A stretch of 37,175 nucleotides of DNA. It comes from Clostridia bacterium. GTDB lineage: Bacteria; Bacillota; Clostridia; Christensenellales; Aristaeellaceae. Position 1 is the stretch's first letter. Each line of letters starts with the position of its first letter. The translations under genes were made by a program, and so were the position numbers. This document shows, one piece after another, positions 30,971 through 37,175 of the stretch. The stretch is taken from positions 1-37,175 of the forward strand of contig CAAGFE010000091.1 of assembly GCA_900769075.1 (NCBI GenBank), in the 5' to 3' direction. The notes under the pieces are model-generated. The model did not search any database and was not told the origin of the DNA. It saw nothing but the letters and a program-made list of their open reading frames with translations.

Positions 30971-31447
30971 ATGAGCAACACCATTTATTCCGAGGCCGAT
31001 TATACCGCCATCGTCCGCCAGCAGCACAAGCGCTGGCTGATTCTGTCCATTCCCTGCGCCCTGTTCCTGATTGTTCTGATCTTGTCCCTCTTCGCCCGCA
31101 TCGAGTGGCTGACCACGGCTTCCACGATTGTCATCGGCGTCCTGCTGATTGCCGGGTACGACCTGGGCATCAAGCCGCTCCGCTGCTACGAAAGGCATCT
31201 GAAGCATTGCCTCCACGGCCGCACCAGTTCCTGCGAGCTGCCCTTTATCCGCCTGTCGGAGAGCATTGATGTGGTGGAGGGCGTGCGCTGCCGTCAGCTC
31301 CTCTGCGCCGACACGGACGGCAAGGGCCGCCCTTATGAGCGCCTGTTCTACTTCGATGCGGAGAAGCCCTTCCCTGACATCCAGGAGGGAGATACCGTCC
31401 GCATCCTTCACTATGATCTGTTCGTGGCGGATATCTGCAAGGCGTGA
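30971..31447 (+). CDS. Uncharacterised two-helix membrane protein
   Basis: I do not recognise a family. The 158-aa protein has a short charged N-terminus, two transmembrane helices (about 22-43 and 47-66), and a soluble C-terminal part of about 90 residues with a beta-like pattern (SCELPFIRLSESIDVVEGV and EGDTVRILHYDLFVADI). By topology both termini should be cytoplasmic. AAAGGAAG precedes the ATG. It has its own promoter and terminator and is followed by an orphan response regulator in a separate unit. Confidence 0.75.
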   Translation: MSNTIYSEADYTAIVRQQHKRWLILSIPCALFLIVLILSLFARIEWLTTASTIVIGVLLIAGYDLGIKPLRCYERHLKHCLHGRTSSCELPFIRLSESIDVVEGVRCRQLLCADTDGKGRPYERLFYFDAEKPFPDIQEGDTVRILHYDLFVADICKA

Positions 31448-31453
31448 TTTTGG

Positions 31454-31482
31454 ATGCTCATCCCGATGGATGGGCATTTTTT
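31454..31482 (+). terminator. Intrinsic terminator after the small membrane protein
   Basis: 10-bp stem with one wobble (31454-31463 with 31468-31477), 4-nt loop, then a run of six Ts (31477-31482). Confidence 0.85.
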
Positions 31483-31602
31483 GGTCAATCCTCACAAAGT
31501 TTGACTTGCATGAAGGGTTTTTCCCTCCTGAATCGTCTAATAGGTGAAACGACCCGCGGCACCTGTCTTCGCCGCTTCACATTGGACGAGGAGAGAATCA
31601 CC

Positions 31603-32247
31603 ATGGCTGCAATCCTGATTATTGACCCGGATACAACCGCGCGTCTTCACCTGTGCGAGGCCCTCGAAGCCGCAAACCACCGCTGCATGCAGGCGGAACG
31701 CATCAGCGAAGGGTATGAAATCATCAAGCATTCCACGCGGATGCTGACCATCCTCAACGCTCGGCTGCCCTGGGCGGAGAGTTTATCGCTCCTTCGGCTG
31801 CTGGAGGAGAAAGCCTGGCCCGTGCTCTTCCTGACGACGGACGTGAGCACGGTGCGCCACCTGCACGCGCTGTACCAGGGGCCCTGCGGGGTGCTGCCCG
31901 CCCCCTTCGACGCGGCCCAGCTACGCCACAGCGTCACCCGGCTGCTGGCGGAAACCACCACGCAGCTCAGCCTGGGGGCCCTGCGGATGGACGTGGAGCA
32001 CCATGAATGCACCCTGGACGGCGAAGTGCTGTCCCTGACCACCCAGGAATTCAACCTTCTTCAGGCCCTGATGGAAAGCCCCGACGCCCCCCTCACCCGT
32101 GAGGAACTGCTGCGCACGGCCTGGGGGTATCAGGCCGCCGGCGAAACCCGCACGGTGGACGTGCATATCCAGCGGCTGCGGCGAAAGCTCGGCACCAGCT
32201 GCATTGAAACGGTGTACAAGCTGGGTTACCGGCTGAAAATGGCATGA
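31603..32247 (+). CDS. Orphan OmpR-family response regulator with a degenerate receiver
   Basis: The 214-aa protein has an N-terminal receiver-like domain (about 1-115) and a C-terminal OmpR/PhoB winged helix (about 122-212, with LTTQEFNLLQALMESP, TREELLRTAWGY and TVDVHIQRLRRKLG). In the receiver the acidic pair is present (D8, D10), but the phospho-acceptor Asp is Asn (N52 in ILNARLP) and the conserved Lys of the KPF motif is Ala (A100 in PAPFD). So it should not be switched by normal Asp phosphorylation. No histidine kinase is next to it. I use the ATG at 31603 with GAGGAGAG upstream; an in-frame extension to 31444 crosses the preceding terminator. Confidence 0.88.
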   Translation: MAAILIIDPDTTARLHLCEALEAANHRCMQAERISEGYEIIKHSTRMLTILNARLPWAESLSLLRLLEEKAWPVLFLTTDVSTVRHLHALYQGPCGVLPAPFDAAQLRHSVTRLLAETTTQLSLGALRMDVEHHECTLDGEVLSLTTQEFNLLQALMESPDAPLTREELLRTAWGYQAAGETRTVDVHIQRLRRKLGTSCIETVYKLGYRLKMA

Positions 32248-32254
32248 TTTCCTC

Positions 32255-32283
32255 AGGCCGCGTTCCCCGCGCGGCCTTTTTTT
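32255..32283 (+). terminator. Intrinsic terminator of the response regulator gene
   Basis: Perfect 8-bp GC stem (32255-32262 with 32270-32277), 7-nt loop, then seven Ts. Confidence 0.9.
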
Positions 32284-32337
32284 CGTGGCATGGGCGTTGT
32301 TTTACATTTTGTTCATGCATTCACAGGGGATCTCTGT

Positions 32338-32343
32338 TATAAT
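32338..32343 (+). promoter_or_regulatory. Extended -10 promoter of the ABC cassette
   Basis: Consensus TATAAT preceded by TGT (32335-32337), an extended -10. The -35 region (TGCATT at 32316-32321, 16 bp away) is weak. The leader to the ATG is about 21 nt. Confidence 0.6.
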
Positions 32344-32370
32344 GGGATCGGACGATTGGAGGTTCTCTGC

Positions 32371-33309
32371 ATGATTGAGCTCAAGGCGGTCACCAAGCGC
32401 TACGGCGCTGTGGAGGCCATTCACGATATTTCCTTCACCGCCCCCCGGGGGCATATCGTCGGCCTGCTCGGGCAGAACGGCGCCGGCAAAACCACCACGC
32501 TGAACATCCTCACCGGATACATGCCGCCCACATCGGGCCAGGTGCTGGTGGATGGGCTGGACATGCTCACCCACAGCCGGGAATGCAAGCATGCCATCGG
32601 CTACCTGCCGGAAAAGCCCCCGCTGTACGACGAAATGACCGTGCGAGCCTATCTGCGGTTTGTGTGTGCGCTGAAGGAGGTGGCCCGGAAATCCATCCCC
32701 GCCCATGTGGACGAGATCATGGAGGTTTGCGGGCTGACGGAGGTCGCCGGGCGGGTGATCGGGCATCTGTCGAAGGGGTATCGCCAGCGCGCCGGCGTGG
32801 CCCAGGCCCTGTGCGGCGATCCGCCGGTGCTGGTGCTGGACGAACCCACCGTCGGGCTGGATCCCCGGCAGGTGGTGGAAATTCGCGCGCTGATGCGTCA
32901 GCTCGGCCAGACCCACACGGTCATCTTCTCCTCCCACCTGCTCTCCGAGATTCAGCAGCTGTGCCAGCGGGCGGTCATCCTCCACCGGGGCAAGCTGATC
33001 CGCGAGGCGGACATGGGCGAATTGACCGACACCAGTGAGGCGCTGCGGCTTCGCGCCTCTATCAAGGGCCGTCAGCAAGCCCTGCTTCCGGCGCTGCTGT
33101 CCCTCCCCTGCGTGCGGCGGGTCAAGCCCCTCAAGCAGCAGCTGCCCGGCGTCACCGAGGTGAGCATCGAGTGCGAGCGCAACGCCACCCCCGATGCGCA
33201 GACGGCCATCTTCCGCCTGCTCTGCGCCATGGACGCGCCCCTGATGCAGCTCGTCACCGAGCGGGATACCCTGGAGGACGCCTTCCTGCGCGCCACCTCC
33301 GCCGAATAA
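32371..33309 (+). CDS. ABC transporter ATP-binding protein (GldA-like)
   Basis: This 312-aa ATPase powers an ABC-2 type exporter. It has Walker A GQNGAGKTT (34-42), the signature LSKGYRQR, Walker B VLVLDEPTVGLDP and the H-loop FSSHLLSE, and a C-terminal extension of about 90 residues. The gene set that follows (permease, GldG-like protein, DUF4340 protein) mirrors the Gld-type ABC cassette first described for Bacteroidetes gliding but found widely in non-gliding bacteria. TTGGAGG precedes the ATG. An in-frame extension to 32290 covers the promoter and is rejected. Confidence 0.93.
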   Translation: MIELKAVTKRYGAVEAIHDISFTAPRGHIVGLLGQNGAGKTTTLNILTGYMPPTSGQVLVDGLDMLTHSRECKHAIGYLPEKPPLYDEMTVRAYLRFVCALKEVARKSIPAHVDEIMEVCGLTEVAGRVIGHLSKGYRQRAGVAQALCGDPPVLVLDEPTVGLDPRQVVEIRALMRQLGQTHTVIFSSHLLSEIQQLCQRAVILHRGKLIREADMGELTDTSEALRLRASIKGRQQALLPALLSLPCVRRVKPLKQQLPGVTEVSIECERNATPDAQTAIFRLLCAMDAPLMQLVTERDTLEDAFLRATSAE

Positions 33310-33322
33310 CGAATGTAAGTAG

Positions 33323-34042
33323 GTGAACGCCTTGCTGTCCATCTGGAAGCGCGAGCTTCAAGGATATTTCTTCACCCCCGTGGGCTATGTGTTCATGGGT
33401 GTGTTTCTCTCGCTGTCCTCCGTGATTTTTTTCCTGACCATCATGCAGAGCCGCTCGGGGGATTTGCTTTCCTTCATCGGGACGATGTCCTACCTGTGGA
33501 TGCTGCTGTGCCCGGTGCTGACCATGCGCCTCCTGGCGGAGGAAAAGCAGAAGCGCACCGATCAGCTACTGCTGACCAGTCCCGTGTCCCTGCCGGGCAT
33601 CGTGATGGGCAAATACCTCGCGGCGGTAACGGTCATGCTGCTGACCGTGCTGCTGACGGGCCTGTTTGTGCTGGTCGTCGGCATATACGGTCAGGTGTAC
33701 CCGCGCGAGCTGATGGTGGGCTATCTGGGCTTCATCCTCCAGGGCTGCGTGTTCATCGCCCTGGATCTGTTCATCTCCGGCTGCACCTCCAATCAGGTGA
33801 CAGCGGCGGTCGCGGCCTTCGGCGTGAACTTCGTGCTGTGGATGCTCGACCTGGTCCAGGCCGCTGTCCACATCTCCTGGGTGAACAGCCTGCTTTCCTT
33901 CTTCAGCCTGTATGAGCGCACCGAGCCCTTCCTGATGGGGCAGTTCTCCTTCGCCAGCGTGGGGTATGACCTGTCCTTCGCGGCGGCCTGCCTTGCCCTG
34001 ACCATCCACCGGATGGACGCGCGGCGCTACCGGGAGGTGTGA
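33323..34042 (+). CDS. ABC-2 family permease (GldF-like)
   Basis: The 239-aa protein has six predicted transmembrane helices and the ABC-2 permease opening WKRELQGYFFTPVGYVFMGVF (key part ELQGYFFTPVGYV), followed by RLLAEEKQKRTDQLLLTSPV, which is the coupling segment typical of GldF-type permeases. The partner is the ATPase 13 bp upstream. Start is uncertain: GTG 33323 is used, but TTG 33332 has AGGTGA at a better distance. The stop overlaps the ribosome binding region of the next gene. The transported substrate is unknown. Confidence 0.9.
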   Translation: MNALLSIWKRELQGYFFTPVGYVFMGVFLSLSSVIFFLTIMQSRSGDLLSFIGTMSYLWMLLCPVLTMRLLAEEKQKRTDQLLLTSPVSLPGIVMGKYLAAVTVMLLTVLLTGLFVLVVGIYGQVYPRELMVGYLGFILQGCVFIALDLFISGCTSNQVTAAVAAFGVNFVLWMLDLVQAAVHISWVNSLLSFFSLYERTEPFLMGQFSFASVGYDLSFAAACLALTIHRMDARRYREV

Positions 34043-34044
34043 GC

Positions 34045-35502
34045 ATGAAGAAGCCTTCCTTCCTCCGCGACCCCAAATTCCGCTACGGCAGTTTGTCCAC
34101 GGCGCTTTTGTGCGTGGCCATCGCCCTGCTGGTGGCGTTCAACGGCCTGTTCACCGCGCTGGAAAAGAAATACGGCTGGCGGGTGGACTATTCCTTCAAC
34201 AGCATCACCTCCTACTCCGAGGCCACGGAGGAAGTCCTGGCGGAGCTGCAGCTGCCCGTCCACATCTACGCCCTGTATGAGAAGGGCGATGAGGATCTGC
34301 TGCTCTTTGAGCTGCTGAATCGCTACGCCGCCGCCTCTGACCTGATCACCTGGGAACAAACGCCCCTCTCCCTGAATCCGACCCTGGCGACCCGCTTTGC
34401 CGGCGCCACGGCGGACAATTCCGTCTCAACGGACAGCCTGGTGGTTTTCTGCCCTGAAACCGAGCGCTTCCGCGTGCTCAGCGCCAAGGATTTCCTCACC
34501 CTATCCATCGTGGACTATGAAACCGGCACCTTCGCCTACGACAAGCTGACCTACGAGAGCAGCCTCACCTCCGCTATCGCCTATGTGACCCAGGACGTGA
34601 TTCCCGTGGTGTACATGGTGCAGGGCCATGACGAGCTGGACGAAAACACTGCCGCCACCCTGGCGGATTTCCTCCGCAGCAACCACTATGACGTCCGGTT
34701 TGCCAGCCTGTCCGACATCACGCTGTACCCGGAGGATCTGCTGGTTTTCCTCGCCCCCGTGCGCGACCTGACCGACTCCGAGCTGAAGCTCATCACCGAT
34801 TTCACCGGGCAGGGCGGCTCGCTCCTCTTTGCTTGCGATTACTCCGACCCCATTGCGAGCATGCCCAATTACCGCGCGCTGCTGCGTTCCTATGGCTTCG
34901 TGCCCAAGGAGGGCGTGGTGGTGGCCTCGTCCTCGGAGAAATCCAGCTATTTCGAGGGCAACCGCACGGTGCTGCTGCCCCAGATGCAGCCCACCGAAAT
35001 CACGCTGGATCTGCTGCTCAACGGTACCTCCACGCTGATTCTCTCCACCGCCCGGGCCTTTGAAACGCCCGAAACCACCGACAACAGCCTGACGGTCACG
35101 CCCATGCTCCTCTCCGGCGAAGACTCCTACCTGCACCGCCTGTCCAGCAGCACTTCCCTGACCCAGCAGCCGGAGGACGAGGTCGGGCCCTTCCCCCTGG
35201 CACTGGAGGCCTATCGCTTCTCCGCCACCGGTGACGTGAGCCGCGCCGTCGTGATTGGCTCCACCGCCACGCTGACTAGCGAGTACTACTACTCCATGAC
35301 CCACGCCCAGGAGTTCATCATCCGCACCATGGAATACCTCGTGGACAGCGCCGCCAGCAACCTGCACATCATGGCCCGCGCCGCCGTCCGCCCCGGCCTT
35401 TCCGCCGACGCGCTGACCCTGGGCAGTCTGCTGGTGGTGGCGATTCCGCTCTCCGTGCTCGCCGCGGCGCTGCTCATCCTTTCTCCCAGGAGGCACCTGT
35501 GA
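34045..35502 (+). CDS. GldG-like ABC auxiliary protein
   Basis: The 485-aa protein has an N-terminal transmembrane helix (about 17-37), a large extracytoplasmic part (about 40-455) and a C-terminal helix (about 458-480). The middle has the GldG-type fold signals: VVYMVQGHDELDENTAATLADFL (key part VQGHDE), LLVFLAPVRDLTDSEL and QGGSLLFACD. Such proteins associate with ABC-2 permeases and are thought to bind or handle the exported partner outside the membrane. GGGAGGTG precedes the ATG at 34045. A GTG at 34039 overlaps that site. It overlaps the next gene as TGATG, so the four genes form one operon. Confidence 0.85.
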   Translation: MKKPSFLRDPKFRYGSLSTALLCVAIALLVAFNGLFTALEKKYGWRVDYSFNSITSYSEATEEVLAELQLPVHIYALYEKGDEDLLLFELLNRYAAASDLITWEQTPLSLNPTLATRFAGATADNSVSTDSLVVFCPETERFRVLSAKDFLTLSIVDYETGTFAYDKLTYESSLTSAIAYVTQDVIPVVYMVQGHDELDENTAATLADFLRSNHYDVRFASLSDITLYPEDLLVFLAPVRDLTDSELKLITDFTGQGGSLLFACDYSDPIASMPNYRALLRSYGFVPKEGVVVASSSEKSSYFEGNRTVLLPQMQPTEITLDLLLNGTSTLILSTARAFETPETTDNSLTVTPMLLSGEDSYLHRLSSSTSLTQQPEDEVGPFPLALEAYRFSATGDVSRAVVIGSTATLTSEYYYSMTHAQEFIIRTMEYLVDSAASNLHIMARAAVRPGLSADALTLGSLLVVAIPLSVLAAALLILSPRRHL

Positions 35503-36989
35503 TGCAGCCAGTTCAGAAAAAAAACCGTCCTACCGGGGAAAAGCGCAGATTGCTGCTGCTTGCAGCGGCTTTTCTGCTGCTGATTGTCCTCGCCGCCTCC
35601 ATCCTGCTGCTGAACCGCAGGGAGAACGTGGACGACACGCCCGCCGTCAGCACGGCGGAAACCCTGTTTGAATACGCCGCCGAGGATGTGGTGTCCATCA
35701 CCATCCGCCGCAGGGACGAAGCCCCCTGGACGGTGGTGCAGGGCGAGGACGGCCGAATGACCCTCTCCGGCGAGGAGGGCTTCTCCCTGTCCGCCGCCAC
35801 CTCCGCCGCGCTGCTGGACGCCGCTTACATCCTCCCCTGCGAGGCAGTGCTGAGCACCGACCCGGGGGAATACGCCGACCATCTGGCGGATTTCGGGCTG
35901 GAACCGCCCCTGTATGAAGCCACCATCGCCTACGCCGACGGCGTGACCGCCCATCTCAGCGTGGGCAACCCCGGCGGCGAGAACAACGCCTGGTACTACA
36001 TGACCGTCGAGGGGGACGACCGGCTGTTTGCCTTCTCCCGGGGCATGGTGGAAGCCCTGTTCGTCAGCCGGGAATCCCTGTGGACATTTGCTTCCCCCAC
36101 CATCCACAAGGCGCGCATTGACCGCATCACCCTCACCGGGCCGTCCCAGGTCATTGAATGGGAGCTGACCGCCGACATCACCGCGACAGATGCGGCGGAT
36201 CAATGGCGGATCACCGCGCCCTTCACCTACCCCGCGGATGCGGACGCCATCTCCGCCCTTCTGTCCGCCGCGGCGAATCTCCGCCTGGGCTCCTATGTCG
36301 GCCCTGCCACCGAGGACAACCTGTCCCGATACGGCTTTGACGCCCCCCGCCTGACCATCGACATTCACATGGCCGCCGGCACCATCGGCATCACCACCCC
36401 GGAGGGCATGGTGGACGCCACCGACTTTCCCGAATCCACGGTCACCTTCGTCATCGGCGGCGAGCGCAGCGACCTGGTGGACTACGTCCGGTATGAGGAC
36501 GGCGTCTACGTCAGCAGTCACTTCCTGCTGGGGGCCTTCCTGGACTATGACGTATCAGCCACCATGAGCCGCTACCCGGTGCTGACCGCGCTGGGGAATC
36601 TGGCCTCGCTGAGCATCCTGGAGGGGGACACGCTGACCGAGTACGTCATCACCCGGACAGAGCAGGTCGCGGAGAACAACGCGCTCGTCACCGATGCGGA
36701 CGGCAATCCCGTGTATGACACCACCGTCACCCGCAACGGGGCTCAGATCGAATACACGGCCTTTGAAACCGCCTACAATGCGCTGACCCTGGTCACCGTG
36801 TCCGGCACACTCCCCAGGGGCGAAACGGTCTCCGCCCCGGCCCACACGTTGTACACCTTTACCGACGTGAACGGTACGGTGCATACGGTGGCGCTGGCGA
36901 CCTTCGATGCGCTCCACGATGCGGTCATGGTGGACGGGCACCAGGCGTTTTATCTCATCAAGGATGGGTTCCGGCTGAACCTTGACTGA
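35502..36989 (+). CDS. DUF4340-domain membrane-anchored protein
   Basis: The 495-aa protein has one N-terminal transmembrane helix (about 17-38) and a long extracytoplasmic part with two DUF4340-like regions (about 55-200 and 205-330), each of beta-rich type, for example AAEDVVSITIRR and DRITLTGPSQVIEW, with DFGLEPP and RYGFDAP as matching linker motifs. A C-terminal region (about 365-490) follows. DUF4340 proteins commonly end GldG-type ABC operons; their role is unknown. CCAGGAGG is 8 bases before the ATG at 35502, which overlaps the preceding stop. Confidence 0.85.
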   Translation: MQPVQKKNRPTGEKRRLLLLAAAFLLLIVLAASILLLNRRENVDDTPAVSTAETLFEYAAEDVVSITIRRRDEAPWTVVQGEDGRMTLSGEEGFSLSAATSAALLDAAYILPCEAVLSTDPGEYADHLADFGLEPPLYEATIAYADGVTAHLSVGNPGGENNAWYYMTVEGDDRLFAFSRGMVEALFVSRESLWTFASPTIHKARIDRITLTGPSQVIEWELTADITATDAADQWRITAPFTYPADADAISALLSAAANLRLGSYVGPATEDNLSRYGFDAPRLTIDIHMAAGTIGITTPEGMVDATDFPESTVTFVIGGERSDLVDYVRYEDGVYVSSHFLLGAFLDYDVSATMSRYPVLTALGNLASLSILEGDTLTEYVITRTEQVAENNALVTDADGNPVYDTTVTRNGAQIEYTAFETAYNALTLVTVSGTLPRGETVSAPAHTLYTFTDVNGTVHTVALATFDALHDAVMVDGHQAFYLIKDGFRLNLD

Positions 36990-37002
36990 CCGCACGGAAA
37001 AA

Positions 37003-37033
37003 AGGCCTCCGGTTCTTGCTGAACCGGAGGCCT
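37003..37033. repeat. Long GC hairpin after the ABC operon
   Basis: Perfect 13-bp stem (37003-37015 with 37021-37033), 5-nt loop. Its T-run lies on the minus strand (AAAAAA at 36998-37003). It lies 13 bp after the DUF4340 stop and has the same layout as the hairpin at 29798. Confidence 0.8.
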
Positions 37034-37041
37034 CACAGCAT

Positions 37042-37068
37042 CGACAAAGTGCCGAGGGCACTTTGTCG
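37042..37068. repeat. 12-bp stem hairpin, sister of 29826-29852
   Basis: Perfect 12-bp stem (37042-37053 with 37057-37068) with a 3-nt loop. It shares the 11-base string ATCGACAAAGT (37040-37050) with 29832-29842, and both hairpins follow a GC hairpin by a few bases. GTTTT follows on the plus strand. Confidence 0.65.
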
Positions 37069-37092
37069 AGGTTTTGCACTCACTCACTGGTC

Positions 37093-37154
37093 GAACGGCA
37101 AGCCGTTCTCCCGGCCGTTCGTTCGTGTAAGGAAGCTTTTCCTGGCGGAAAAGC
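37093..37154. repeat. Two further hairpins at the window end
   Basis: GAACGGC (37093-37099) pairs with GCCGTTC (37102-37108), and GCTTTTCC (37135-37142) pairs with GGAAAAGC (37147-37154). No gene is seen in 36990-37175 on either strand. Confidence 0.5.
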
Positions 37155-37175
37155 ACGAAAATCGCCGCGCATGTC

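Noticed and set aside
36950..37156. Minus-strand open frame at the window end
   Set aside because: It overlaps the end of the DUF4340 gene and runs through palindromic repeats with no ribosome binding site.

Overview
The window is GC-rich, densely coded chromosomal DNA from a low-branching Gram-positive bacterium, most likely a gut-type member of the Clostridia (inference). The signs are AGGAGG-type ribosome binding sites, sigma-A promoters with 17-bp spacers, a SAM-I riboswitch before metK, and gene neighbourhoods known from Firmicutes: prmA-rsmE-mtaB-HIT-rpsU, rho-rpmE-DUF1385-prmC-prfA-sua5, and rpsM-rpsK-rpsD-rpoA-rplQ. I see no phage genes, transposase, CRISPR array, tRNA or rRNA.

Layout. 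1-600: extragenic hairpins and mscL (minus). 677-4510: prmA-rsmE-mtaB-HIT operon, then rpsU under its own promoter and terminator. 4550-7920: a TRM11-like RNA methylase overlapping the regulatory reach of rho, then rpmE. 8056-12119: DUF1385 protein, prmC, prfA and sua5, closely packed (translation release and tRNA t6A). 12150-13680: SAM-I riboswitch, intrinsic terminator and metK. 13720-17131: GntR regulator, PHP phosphatase and oligoendopeptidase F. 17145-21574, all minus: anti-sigma and ECF sigma pair, a PH-domain protein, secG, and kduD/kduI for uronate catabolism. 21738-22955: a secreted SH3-domain protein. 23023-25525, minus: CDF metal exporter and cca. 25624-29183: the alpha-type ribosomal operon with a long structured leader. 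29185-32283: a phosphodiesterase, a composite extragenic repeat, a PlsC-like protein, a small membrane protein and an orphan response regulator. 32338-36989: a four-gene Gld-like ABC export cassette ending in a DUF4340 protein, followed by more extragenic hairpins.

Most of the window is translation and RNA metabolism: modification of L11, 16S rRNA, tRNA and release factors, ribosomal proteins S4, S11, S13, S21, L17 and L31, RNA polymerase alpha and Rho. SAM made by MetK feeds at least five methyltransferases or radical-SAM enzymes encoded here.

The strongest oddity is Rho. Its RNA-binding domain looks normal, but several ATP-site residues that are near-invariant in the family are replaced (Walker A GKT to GKN, catalytic-loop DER to NET, arginine-finger position to Gln), although the gene sits in the orthologous rho-rpmE position. 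Other points worth a look are the 360-nt hairpin-rich leader before rpsM, a nested hairpin between rpsD and rpoA, an orphan OmpR-type regulator whose phospho-acceptor Asp is Asn, and a composite extragenic hairpin repeat that recurs in at least two places.
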